The notes beneath the pieces are model-generated. The model ran no database searches and was not told where the DNA came from. It saw only the letters and a list, made by a program, of their open reading frames with translations. A DNA stretch of 64,000 nt from Ceratopteris richardii (lineage: Eukaryota > Streptophyta > Polypodiopsida > Polypodiales > Pteridaceae): contig CM035412.1 of NCBI GenBank assembly GCA_020310875.1, positions 136,626,261-136,690,260 on the forward strand, written 5' to 3'. The position numbers and the translations under genes were made by a program. Below are positions 35,601 through 44,340 of the stretch, piece after piece (positions within the stretch are counted from its first letter, which is position 1; every line of letters starts with the position of its first letter).

Positions 35601-36382
35601 CTTGGTTGAGGGAAAATAAATTCACCCTTCCAAGTGTAAGCATGCCTATCATTTTCTGTCACCACAAAAATCCTCTCTGACGTGTGGTCTAAGTAGGTCA
35701 CTCTACCTGGGCTATCTGGATCCTTAAACTCATAAATCATGATTGTTCCTATGTCAGTTGGGTGATCCGGTTTATACCTCCAGAAGGCTTCGTCCGTTTC
35801 TCGATTGAGAAGCAAATCTATGCACTTGTTATCTTGGGGGATCCACTCAGGCGTGATAATCCTAGTGAGAACTGATTTACCTCGAGGGGTTCTAGGTTCC
35901 GCACCCATGTTCCCTTGCTCCAGGTCACCTAAGTCCGCTTCTGAGATTACATTCCCAAAGTCATCGGTCCTATCAGGGTGACTAGTGACTACATATATAG
36001 TTCCTTCTTTGTCCAGGTATGCACCATTTTCAAACTTGACAGCTGGGTGCTCTAGTCCAATGGATTGATCAGGGTTTTTAATCTGGACCACAGATCTTCC
36101 TAGGCCGTCCTCATAGATGCTAGCACCTAGTCGGTTGGTCCTAAGATATTCCATCTGTGTTTTGTAAGGGCCTTCTACCCTGTATAAGTAAGGCACTCCT
36201 GAACTTCCCGTAGGTCTGTCCATGCCTTGGGACATTTCTGACTCACTGGTCTCAGAGCTAGGGTAGTTTGAACGGTGGCTCAACTGCTGGGCCCAAGACC
36301 TTGCAGTGTGATTGACACTAGCCTCTGAAGACCTAAGGCTTTGTCTCTCTCGTGCTAGGTGTCGTCCTGATCTAAGGTTCAT
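32606..36382 (-). CDS. gag: GyB gag, 1,258 codons
   Basis: This is the structural capsid/nucleocapsid protein. The ATG at 36380-36382 starts MNLRSG. An N-terminal region (about 1-310) holds a conserved block, YEFKDPDSPG. The capsid-like domain (about 320-500) includes YFDGTGDPYDH, ALTWFQPL and IHSFKQTP. Three zinc knuckles sit near 557, 751 and 784, and all have the short spacing CX2CX3HX4C. A basic coiled segment and a proline-rich region with repeated A-Y-x-P-P-Q-like units (about 1060-1140) lead to the end. It is about twice the usual size of plant Gypsy gag. It ends in TGA with pol in the same frame. GyE has TGG at this codon, so the stop may be a mutation or a regulated readthrough site. 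Confidence 0.93.
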   Translation of the reverse strand: MNLRSGRHLARERQSLRSSEASVNHTARSWAQQLSHRSNYPSSETSESEMSQGMDRPTGSSGVPYLYRVEGPYKTQMEYLRTNRLGASIYEDGLGRSVVQIKNPDQSIGLEHPAVKFENGAYLDKEGTIYVVTSHPDRTDDFGNVISEADLGDLEQGNMGAEPRTPRGKSVLTRIITPEWIPQDNKCIDLLLNRETDEAFWRYKPDHPTDIGTIMIYEFKDPDSPGRVTYLDHTSERIFVVTENDRHAYTWKGEFIFPQPRSNVSYGHPGAGTSQAHGTQRDRSRDRPEVSFANPEGRERTRTETNRVEPPEMHRAHRNQRNVDGFPLPRPREHARTLRPTQLVKSMKNYFDGTGDPYDHVAEFKQVLKAEQVEDLFTQYNAFGLTLRNTALTWFQPLDERQFRSIDQLLEAFIVEFSKSGIRHNTSSLIHSFKQTPQETVRLAGRRFRQYLERCPISELPTSAKQVALFLDGLLSTKLRSYVYLKDPRTIEECVRMCIDIEDNLGEELELSKIYKDSDSASSHSSTQSTSIEELAEKVAQKLGVSSKQIPRFAPVKRCYTCGGDHMANVCPIMAQPQVNPSSQYCTIERRYTNHTAQDCPYNKQAVRQPYPQPYQQGRYQNQNPPPQYARPQQTYQPQYQAQQRPQPVLAQQPPNPANVIPVKYAVAEENLNRAIVPVTPLISESDPSDHSFDSTHVDSPQAYYMQSPEHGESYYSEEPSEPSWESDYTNVMYANPNPRPQPRQVRPPFPRGPCYRCQGDHFIRDCPLPAPTQNQSVTIQGFCQDCGKEHLFRDCPKNPNNMPKITPINVIGLVVDASGSVTSTAPVQVVTRAQALQQNQGVDQEKNSEASETESVTKKRTRAWKDSRERMKRQWAKKINKLEESIRETKARITELTAPTPSHITPPPPLPSPSDPPPSPPPHQIPPPPRVGSVLADPTPEDLNMMLKAYQARIQEGPTITDHEKCYPRAELELERTKICAKMVELAQTMFEASRLFNISSSAKTQLHFDGLLERIEKLIAQSEKEPAPQRKERARERISQPLQEAHVPPQDVYLPPQQSHEPPPKAYVPPQVTYIPSQRAYEPVRKSNRISNPPQEACAPAICENEERINNRISPPSQVAYAPNSTEPDTSSSMNRFAPDFLREIQEDKWDNESEVAPPFELVDDAHDQFPQDIPSIYGEHESVQSHERLDFESNSIQELPHFTGPWEAKSTCMRAPTVMVRNDDSVIPRNTEVVKNTNVQCNLKLEELLKVRPEL

Positions 36383-38162
36383 ATGCCTAACTCATTAGCC
36401 CAATTTTTTTCAGAGTACAACCTCGTTGCCAATCAATTGGTACCAGTCACTTGATTCTTTTTAGTTAATTATTGTGTTTATGGTCTTGTCTGATATCACG
36501 TCGTCGGAATACTTGAGTGTTCTTCGTAATTTCAGGTTGATCGTTCCACGTTAGGTTCTTTTCCCTTAGGTTATCGACAGTACAGTAACTAAGTTTTTAG
36601 CTTGAACTTGAGTTCTTTAGTAGTCTTCAACTTGATAACTGCCTATCGTCGCCCTGACTTACTCCTATCTCTACTCGTTCTTAGCTTGAGCTAGGAAATG
36701 ACAGAGGGAGTAGAGAATAATCCAACCTTACTTGTTGATCCCTTGCTTTATGGTGCTCAAGAACTCGTTTCTCAAGCTTGCAAAGAAACTTTGCTTTGTA
36801 CGCTCTCAGCTGCTCTCAATGGACCTATAAAAGACCCACGGTTAGCTCAATGCTTATATTCAAAGGACAAAACCAACCACTTCCTTCATGTAACATAAAC
36901 ACACAAGTGCATTCTGACTTTTAGGAAAATAATTCTAAAGACCCCTGACTTTGATCCCCCTGGGTATGGTCAACTTCAAAATACCCTATCTAAAAATCAA
37001 TGCCTTATCTTTATAAAAAACAGTTGAGGGCATGTAGTATATGCTACGAGCTTTCCAACAAGCCCTAGAGCTCAAAAAATGGATCTCGTATGAAAAAGTT
37101 GTGACCGTTCAGGGTTCTAGGGTTACGACAGGGTTCAAACAGGATCACTGTGCAACAGGTTTTCCCCAAGTTGTTTTCCTAAGACTTCCCCAAGTGCTCA
37201 AGAGTATAATATTTGTGACCAAAATTAGCCCAATTTTTCAATTAACAAACCTTAAAAATTTTGGCTAAAATTGGCTGTCAATCGCGATGGATAGGGCTGT
37301 CAATCGCGATGGACACTCAGTCAATCGCGATGGACAGAGAATTCAGTCGGTCGCGATGGACACCCAATTCAATCAATCGCGATGGACAGGCAGTCTGTCG
37401 CGATGGACAGAGACCTCAGTCAATCGCGATGGACAGGGACCTCAGTCAATCGCGATGGACAGGGGTTGAGTCAATCGCGATGGACAGGCAGTCTGTCGCG
37501 ATGGACAGGCAGTCTGTCGCGATGGACAGGCAGTCTGTCGCGATGGACAGGGACCTCAGTCAATCGCGATGGACAGGGGTTGAGTCAATCGCGATGGACA
37601 GGCAGTCTGTCGCGATGGACAGGCAGTCTGTCGCGATGGACAGGGCTGTCAATCGCGATGGACAGAGCTGTCAATCGCGATGGACAGGAATTTTGCAAGA
37701 TTTTCAAAAATTTTAGTGGGAATGTGGTGTGCAGGGTCTCTAGTCCACTGTGGTGCACTCAGATTGACCAACAAGTGAAAATTTCTGTCAATCGCGATGG
37801 ACAGAAGGCGGCGACTGCGAGACAGTTTCGTCGAGTTCCGTACCTGCGCGGAAAGCTGGAGATGGTGATGTGACCTGTACCTGCAAGACAGCTCAGAAAA
37901 CATGCAAAAACAGCACATGCAAATTCGCTCTCTCGCTCTCTCTCACAAGTGAAATGAGGGAAATGAGGTGGAGGTGGGGATATAGTCAAAAAAACTGAAA
38001 TTTTCGCGATGATGGATATGGAGGTGATAGGTGGTGATGATGATGATGGAAATGAAGACGGTAAAGAAAGTAAAAGAAAATCGATGAGAGTGAAGAAAAT
38101 ACCTACAACTCCAACGCGTCAACTCTACGTCTTACCATCACACGCTCGTCCTCAAAGCTCGA
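36383..38162 (-). other. GyB 5' leader (about 1.8 kb, non-coding)
   Basis: This is the untranslated leader between primer site and gag. It holds the palindromic tandem array (37275-37688, plus one outlying unit at 37785-37804). A donor-like ATG/GTAAGA near 38130 is conserved in GyE near 43573. I see no long ORF on the sense strand. Plus-strand frames over the array are repeat artefacts. Confidence 0.8.
37275..37804 (-). repeat. GyB leader tandem array, TCAATCGCGATGGACAG units
   Basis: I count 18 units between 37275 and 37688 and one more at 37785-37804, spaced about 21-26 bp. The core is (A/G/T)TCGCGATGGACAG with TCGCGA invariant. Two linkers alternate, and a five-unit block (units 7-11) is repeated as units 12-16, so the array grew by segmental duplication. 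The full unit CTGTC-ATCGCGAT-GACAG is a near-palindrome. A related array with perfect palindromes occupies the same place in GyE. Confidence 0.95.
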
Positions 38163-38180
38163 TCCCCGGCAACGGCGCCA
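38163..38180 (-). other. GyB primer binding site, tRNA-Asp
   Basis: The minus strand reads TGGCGCCGTTGCCGGGGA, 8 nt inside the LTR end. It is complementary to the 3' end of plant tRNA-Asp, the primer known for Athila/Tat-type Gypsy elements. Confidence 0.88.
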
Positions 38181-38188
38181 AAATTTGG

Positions 38189-38853
38189 TGTAGCTCAATG
38201 ATGAGTAGCACCTCCTTTAATGTCAATCCGGGAAGACGTGAGGATGGTATGAAGACCTCGAGCAAGTGGCGGCACAAGTGCGTGAGTGAGAAGCACACAA
38301 GCATGCACACACATACACACACACGCGCACACAAGGCAAGACAAAGAGTGAGAATCAATGGAGCTTTTCAGATTACTTTCAAAATGCTCTTACAAGTTCG
38401 TTTCAATTACAATCTAGCCTCCAAAATGAGCTCTCTAGCTCTTTTTATAGTTTTTTACTAGCTTTTGGCCCTGTCCAGACCTAGTGTCCGGCCTAGTTAA
38501 AAATTAGGTTCCAGGGCCAATTTGAAGGCTCAAACGGAGTCTAAAAAATACGAAAATTGATATGTAGGTACTTCTAAGGCTCCTCAAGCTCAAGGACTCC
38601 TTGGCTTGCACAAAATGGAGCTACAAAAATATGAAATGGTATTTACAATGATTGTTAGTGATAAGAATCACTGTTAAAAGATGTAGATTGGAAAAATTGA
38701 AGGGCCTATCTGCCAGATTTGCGTCGACTGCTTTGTCTACTTACTCCTTCACCTTGTTCTGAATCTCTCCGTTGGCTTCCTTGTCTCGTCAATCCTTGGG
38801 TTCCCTGGCTTCCTTGTCTAGTCAGTCCTTGGGTGCCCATACTGCTCTCAACA
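38189..38853 (-). repeat. GyB 5' LTR
   Basis: It is the same length as the 3' LTR (665 bp) with two mismatches by eye. It drives the element transcript leftward, with the TATA box (CTATAAAAAG) near 38440-38452. Confidence 0.95.
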
Positions 38854-38858
38854 GAGGG
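38854..38858. repeat. GyB target-site duplication, right copy (GAGGG)
   Basis: It matches 21731-21735. Confidence 0.95.
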
Positions 38859-40066
38859 GCATTTTCTGGTAGGGTGCACCTACTTTGATAGTGCTCGCAT
38901 TCTCCACATCTAAAACAGATGATTGGCCTCCTAGGCCCATTTCCAAAGTTATTCCTATGTCTAGGATTATAGTTGTTACCTTGATTCGGTGCAGCAGCCA
39001 TCACATTTGTGGTTGGTAAGGATCCTCCTTGTGTCCAGTATGTCGTTGCAGGCATTCCCCTTGATTGGCATTCATGGGCCTCATGACCAACTTTCCTGCA
39101 TAATTGGCAAGTTACACTTAACAGAGGACACTCACTTACTATGTGACCTTGCTTGCTGCACATGGAACACCAAAGCCCACTCTTGATGCCACTCCTTTTG
39201 AGTTCCTGCAGCTCCTGTCGCAGCTGAGCCAATTCCTCTGCTTGGGCCTCCTCCTCCTTTTGGAGCTTTAGTGCTTCAATCTCCCTCCTCAACTGAGCAA
39301 CATCAGTCTCCTCCTCTTTGTAGGGCTTATTCCTTTTTAAGCCCTCCAGCTCCTTCCTTAGCTGGATCATTGGATCCTCCATTTCTGTACCATATGTTGG
39401 TTGGGAAGAAGTTGCTCCATACTGGTGCCTTATCTGCTCCAAGCGTGTGGCTGTGTTGATGAACTCCTCTATGGAGGCTGTAGGTAACACTAATTCCTTT
39501 ATTTTGCATTGGGTGGCCACTGGTAGGGGCTTAGCTAACCATTTCTTAACAAAGAAATCGTGTGGTGGATCTGGCAATTTAGCCATTAGTGCTTTGGCCC
39601 TATTCACAAACTCTGGGAACTTTTCTCCTAGACCCAATCTCAAATTTTCTAGTTCTTCTATGATAATCTCCGCAGTGTTGCCATGTTGGAATTGATTTTT
39701 AAATGCACCTTTCATCACATCCCAAGTGGTAAAATGGTTTTCAGCAAACTGGCTGAACCACTTATCTGCTAATCCCTCTAATGTGGCAGGGAAGAGAATA
39801 AAAAAGGCATCCTCCCTACCCATTAAGCCTCTAGTCTTACATAGTGCCAAAAACCTTCTAATGTGTTCATCCGGATCCTCCTGAGCTAGGCCTTTGAAAG
39901 AAGGAAACTTTATATTTAATCTAGAGAGTAAAGTTTCCAAGTCTACCTGACCCGCAATGCTCTTTACTGATGAGGTTGAAGATAGTGGACTGGCGGACCT
40001 TCTAACAACCTTCCTTCTTGTCTGCTTGCAGGTGACCCTCAATGTTTGGGACCGGGTTGCGGTCAT
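38859..40066 (-). pseudogene. gag: GyC gag (split by GyB)
   Basis: The ATG at 40064-40066 (MTATRSQ) is preferred over upstream non-ATG codons. A capsid-like domain (FPSFKG, DPDEHIRRF, WFSQF, FKNQFQ) is followed by a Glu/Leu coiled coil. Two canonical CX2CX4HX4C knuckles (CSMCSKQGHIVSEC and CQLCRKVGHEAHEC) and a third (CFRCGECEHYQSRC) follow. The gag frame continues past GyB at 21730 with C-R-N-F, a TAG, then HYTNCC, which looks like a decayed fourth knuckle. Unlike GyB gag, these knuckles have normal spacing, so GyC belongs to a different family. Confidence 0.88.
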
Positions 40067-40202
40067 GAGCAGCTCATAGCCCACTTAATATGAGACACTT
40101 GATAAGAATATTTACCTTTTGTTTGATGAAGTAGCACTGTAGACACGTGACCTCTGCTATACTTTGCACTTGGTTTCTCCTAAGCTCAAATCTCCTTGGA
40201 AG

Positions 40203-40220
40203 TCCCACCGTGCGTGCCAA
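40203..40220 (-). other. GyC primer binding site (tRNA not identified)
   Basis: The minus strand reads TGGCACGCACGGTGGGA, 3-4 nt inside the LTR end. It fits a tRNA 3' end in TGCCA but differs from the tRNA-Asp site of GyB. I could not name the tRNA. Confidence 0.6.
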
Positions 40221-40224
40221 ATTT

Positions 40225-41255
40225 TGTTGGGGGATTCTTGGACAAGAAGGAGTTTGAGGATTTGTAGGAGAAAAGGGAAGAGACAAAAAGAGAAAATACA
40301 CCTTGGAAGCCTCTGCCGATTGATTACAGTAAGACAATTACAATGTTTGGAGCACAATACAAGCCAATACCTCTGTGCACAATCCCATAGAGTGCTCAAT
40401 TACAAAATACCAAACATCCCAAAGTCTTCTTGCCGCCGGCCTCCTCTGCACTAGATCTCCACCTGCTTCAAGCTTATCCTTGTGCACACCTTGCACCAAG
40501 CTTCCACTAAGGGGGAGGAATGAATACCTTCTGTCGGCACGCGCACACTGCAAAGAGACCTTGAGATCCTTGGGGGACTAGCTTAGCACTCTCTGCACAA
40601 TCCCTTAGTCACTCTCCATGCACTCCTTCACTTCCACTTCTCTACGTCGCACACTGGTGACTCTTGCACTTCTCTCTCTTGCTTCACTTAGACTATGCCT
40701 CTCTTGCTTACTCTAAGATTGGTCCAAGAATAGACCTTGCCTTGATTTGAGTGTGTCGATCACGTACGCTCCTAACTGCAATAGTATCTTGGTGCTCACT
40801 TTGATTTCCCAAGATTGTCTTCACAAGTGGCAGCCAACGACTCATTGTTTTGTCCTGTAGTGACTTTAGACTAAAACCAAAATTTTTAATGGGGGGCCAT
40901 ACTTTCACCTGTGCGTACGTTGCCGCTTGACATACCTTCACATTTTCCTTTTAAGTCTTCACTTTTGCACATAAGAGGGGGTTCACCTGGACCTTTCAAA
41001 ACACTTTAAAACACACTTTGAACCTTAGGGAAATTAGAGAAAATACTTCTGCAACCTGCAACCCACTTTCTCCAATTTACCCTTTGTGGACAATTAATTG
41101 TGCACTACCTGTGCACTTTGACACCTGCACTTTAGCACTTTGACTTTGCACCTGTTGACTCTGACCTTGATCTTGTTGACTTTGATAAGTTGACTTTGAC
41201 CTTTTGACTTTGACTATAGTTGACTTTGACCAACATGACTTTTATGGGCTCAACA
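40225..41255 (-). repeat. GyC 5' LTR
   Basis: Length is 1,031 bp. On the minus strand it begins TGTTGAGCCC and ends CCCCCAACA, with matching TGTTG/CAACA ends. The primer site follows inside. Outside, GyD RT coding sequence begins at the next base. The predicted target duplication is AGTCC (41256-41260). The outer part of U3 is dense in TTGAC motifs. Confidence 0.85.
41118..41230. promoter_or_regulatory. Cluster of ten TTGAC (W-box core) motifs in GyC U3
   Basis: TTGAC occurs ten times in 113 bp, at 41118, 41140, 41155, 41176, 41190, 41196, 41204, 41210, 41220 and 41226. Several are TTGACC or TTGACT, the WRKY-factor core site in plants. The cluster comes from a short tandem repeat of TTGACTTTGACC. 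A regulatory role is inference. Confidence 0.5.
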
Positions 41256-42822
41256 AGTCCAAAAGGCATCACTCGGAAAAGCGTAGACTCCCCATTCAGT
41301 CGCGAATGCGGTCTTATGTTGATCCTCAGTAGCAATAGCTACTTGCTTGTATCCAGAGAATCCTTCTAAGAAGTTATAGACTTCTTTTCCTGCTACTCTT
41401 TCAAGTAGATGGTCAGTGATGGGTAATGGGTAGCTGTCACGTATAGTGGCTGCATTGACCTTTTTCAAGTTAATGCAAACTCTCAATTTTCGGTTCTTCT
41501 TAGGCACAACTACTAATGGTGATACCCACTCGGTGTGCTCTATTTCATATATGAATCCTGCCGCTAGTAGCTTGTCTATTTCTTCTTTGATTTTGGCAGC
41601 ATAAACCTCATTGTATGTAGAAGGTCGTTGTTTCGATGGGTTTGCCTCCGTCGTCATTGGTATTCTATGAGAGCAAATCGAGGGTTCCACACCCTTGAGA
41701 TCCTTATATGTCCACGTGAATACATCTCGATATTCTCGGATCAAACGCATTAAGTCTTCTTCCTCCTCCGTTGACACATCTTTACCTATGTATGTACATC
41801 ATTCTTCTCCATCTTCCACTGTTACTATGATCTTTTTTGTTTGTTCTTTGTTGTCGTATGCTTCTCCTTCTCGAGCCTCTCTCTTAGGCATTTGAATGGC
41901 TATCTTTCTCTCTTCTACGTCGTACCTTTTAAAATGCTCCAGAACGTCAAAAAGATGAGGATCTGGTTCGATTTTACTCACTCTTACCTCTTGCTTCTGG
42001 ACTACAGGGGCGGCTTCTATTGCTAACACTTTGGTCATTTCTTGCTTATTTTTAGTTTGAATGGTTTCTAGGTAGCTTTCTTCCGAATCAAATTCTGGTT
42101 CCATTTCTATACTCTCATATTCCTCTTTCCACTCCTTTTCTAAGATTTCTCCTTCTTCCACTTCTTGCAGGACAACCATGTACAAATTTACGTCATAGCC
42201 TTCTTCGTCTATACATTCATTCATAGTTAGAACTTCCTCATTCACACATACATCCAAGGTGGCTAGGTGATCTCCACCACAGAGACTACATCTTCGTAAC
42301 ATAGGTACTCTTAAGGCTGGGTGTTGGTAACTTCTCTGTCCTTGGACTCCTAATTTCTTTGCTACCAGTTCGGTTAATTCCTCCACATTACTGGAGTTGG
42401 AAGTAATTGTACTCCGAGAGTCCTCCGATTTAGTGGGACTCGTCGTGCTCTTGAGATCCTCAGCTAGATTATCTTCTAGGTCAATACACTCTTGAAGACA
42501 CTCACTCAGGGTTTGTAACCTCTTCACATAAACTAGTGTTCTTAGAGTTCCATTCGTTAATCCATCCAAGAACAATGATATGAATTTTTGCTGAGTGGGT
42601 CTCTCTGCTGCTGGACATCTATCCACATACTGGTTGAATCTTCGCGCAGCTATTTTCACAGTTTCATTAGGGTTTTGTTTGAAACTATGGATTAAAGATG
42701 CAGAATTGTGTTTAATCCCTCTCTTGGTGAATTCCCCAATGAATTCTTGAAAGAATTGCTCCATATTTCCAAATTGGTTGGGATCTAATGGTTGGAACCA
42801 AGTTAGAGCCATTCATGTGAGG
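41256..42822 (-). pseudogene. GyD gag-pol fusion with internal deletion, ending in RT
   Basis: The capsid part (ALTWFQPL to about 42330) runs to a short knuckle CSLCGGDH. At about 42262 it jumps in frame to the acidic pre-RT linker (LDVCVNEE, matching MDVAINEE in GyB). So the gag C-terminus and whole protease 1 are missing, about 2.8 kb by comparison with GyB. The two sides share CTAGC at the join. Other breaks: TGA at 42813-42815, TGA at 41796-41798 (from CGA) and an extra base near 41275 that shifts the frame before M-P-F-G. It cannot make an active polyprotein. Confidence 0.85.
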
Positions 42823-42827
42823 GTGAG

Positions 42828-43522
42828 TGTTGGCAGTGGTCAGGGCGGTCAAGGACTTACAAGACAAGGGAGCCAACGTGAAGGGCCAAGCAGACAAAGC
42901 AGTCAAAGAAGATCCGGCAAGTAGGCCATCACTTTTCATGAAGCTGAAGGAACACATCAAGAGGTGGACACACAAGAAGAAGGAGCAAGTAGGAAGCTCC
43001 AGGAAGTGTATGTCAAATTGTTAGAAGAAATCCCTACAAAAATAGTGATTTTCATCACTAAAAGCCATTGTAAATACCATTTCATATTTTTATAGCTCCA
43101 TTTTGTGCAAGCCAAGGAAACCTTGAGCTTGAGGAGCATTAGAAGTACCTACCTATCAATTTTCATATTTTTTAGACTCCGTTTGAGCCCCCAAATAGGC
43201 CCTAGAACCTAATTCTTAACTAGGCCGGACACTAGGTCTGAACAGGGCCAAAGCTAGTCAAAAACTATAAAAAGAGCTAGAGGGCTCATTTTTGAGGTCA
43301 TCTTGTAATAGATTTGAACTTGCATGAGCACTTTTGAAGTAATCTAAAGAACTCCATTGCTTCTCTCTTTGTCTTAACTTGTGTGCTCGTGTGTGTATGT
43401 GTGTGCATGTTAGTGTACTTCTCACTGACACATTTGTGCCATCACTTGTTCAAGGTCTTCATACCATCCTCACATCTTCCCGGATTGACATTAAACGAGG
43501 TGCTAATCATCACTGAGCTACA
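42828..43522 (+). repeat. GyE 5' LTR
   Basis: Length is 695 bp, from TGTTGGCAG to GAGCTACA. It is related to the GyB and GyA LTRs, with the same U5 end and TATA box (CTATAAAAAG) near 43265. It is followed by CCAAATTT and the primer site. Confidence 0.85.
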
Positions 43523-43530
43523 CCAAATTT

Positions 43531-43548
43531 TGGTGGCGATGACGGAGA
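43531..43548 (+). other. GyE primer binding site, degenerate tRNA-Asp
   Basis: TGGTGGCGATGACGGAGA is in the position of the GyB tRNA-Asp site, with several mismatches. Confidence 0.6.
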
Positions 43549-44005
43549 TCGAGCTTTGAGGACGAGCGTGTGATGGTAAGACTTAGAGTTGTGACGTTGG
43601 CATTGTAGGTAATTTCCTTATTTTTCTTACTTTTCTCTTTTTTACTTCACCATCATCATCACCATCATCATCCTCACCATATCCGATCTCCATCTCCATC
43701 ATCGCAAAAATTTTAGTTTTTTGATCATATCACCCTCTCCCTTCCATTTCCCTCATTTCACTTGTGAGAGAGAGAGCGAGAGAGCGATTTGTGTGCGCTA
43801 CCTTTGCATGTTTTTTGAGCTTCCTTGCAAGTTTTTGCTGTACCATCCTCTCCAGCACGCTGTGCAGGTACGGAAAAGCTTGGCCCTGTCTCTGTGTCGC
43901 AGACCTCACAAAAAAATCACTCATTTGGTAAAACAAAGCACACCACAATGACACACATGAGCACATTCCAAATCACTACATAAAATTTAAAAATTCCATG
44001 TTTCT
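43549..44005 (+). other. GyE leader, 5' part
   Basis: This is non-coding leader related to GyB 37900-38160 on the other strand. It contains a donor-like ATG/GTAAGA at about 43573 and a run of CATCAT/CACCAT triplets (about 43645-43705). No ORF is supported. Confidence 0.65.
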
Positions 44006-44340
44006 CTGTCAATCGCGACCGACACTGTCGATCGCGATCGACAGCCACAATCGACAGCCTCTCTCAATCGCGACCGACAGCCTCTGTCAATTGCGACCGA
44101 CAGACCCCATGACCGACCGACTCCCACGTAGGATTCAGTCAATCGCGATCGACATCGTCGATCACGACCGACTGAAATTTGACGATCAACACTAGAATTC
44201 CTGTGTACACGCATCCATCGTGATGGATAGGCCCACGATTGACTGAAATTTCACCGAAATTCTTGCAAAAAGTGTCGATCGCGAGTGACACCATCGATCG
44301 CGATTGACAGGACTCATGACCAACTCTGTCGATCGCGATT
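44006..44340 (+). repeat. GyE leader palindromic array
   Basis: Irregular units of TCGATCGCGATCGACA type include a perfect 20-bp palindrome, CTGTCGATCGCGATCGACAG, at 44025-44044. The symmetrical form is probably ancestral to the skewed GyB unit. At 44340 the array runs directly into gag, and about 85 N-terminal gag codons are missing relative to GyB. Confidence 0.88.

Larger units (their letters stand above)
21736..38853 (-). mobile_element. GyB: complete 17.1-kb Ty3/Gypsy retrotransposon
   Basis: Two 665-bp LTRs (21736-22400 and 38189-38853), a 5-bp duplication GAGGG, a tRNA-Asp primer site (38163-38180) and a polypurine tract bound one uninterrupted element on the minus strand. By eye the LTRs differ at two positions (21916/38369 and 22003/38456), so insertion is recent. 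The order is: leader with tandem array, gag (1,258 codons), pol (about 1,900 codons with two protease-like domains) and ORF3 (about 1,475 codons). At 17.1 kb it is long for a Gypsy element. It has one stop between gag and pol and one apparent frameshift in ORF3. It inserted into GyC gag. Confidence 0.96.
14096..41255 (-). mobile_element. GyC: diverged Ty3/Gypsy element, split by GyB
   Basis: GyC reads right to left: 5' LTR (40225-41255), primer site, gag (38859-40066), then after the 17.1-kb GyB insertion protease, RT, RNase H and integrase zinc finger (18356-21730). Second protease and tail (17020-18355) and ORF3 (14101-16800) follow. Joining the two sides of GyB while keeping one copy of the GAGGG duplication gives one continuous gag frame, so the two halves are one element. 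The left end is cut by Co1 inside ORF3, and the rest with the 3' LTR should lie left of the window. The right end interrupts GyD RT. The integrase core is missing, probably by deletion at about 18355. Confidence 0.8.

Noticed and set aside
36383..37260. Possible host gene between GyB gag and the array
   Set aside because: No sense ORF has recognisable features. It lies inside the complete element and is leader.
37275..37688. Possible CRISPR-like array of regular repeats
   Set aside because: Spacers are not unique, just two or three recurring short linkers. The spacing is irregular, and the context is a plant retrotransposon leader.
37261..37873. Overlapping plus-strand ORFs repeating M-D-R-Q-S-V-A
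   Set aside because: They are translations of the tandem array in the GyB leader. Repeat units without stops make any frame open, and the element is transcribed from the other strand.
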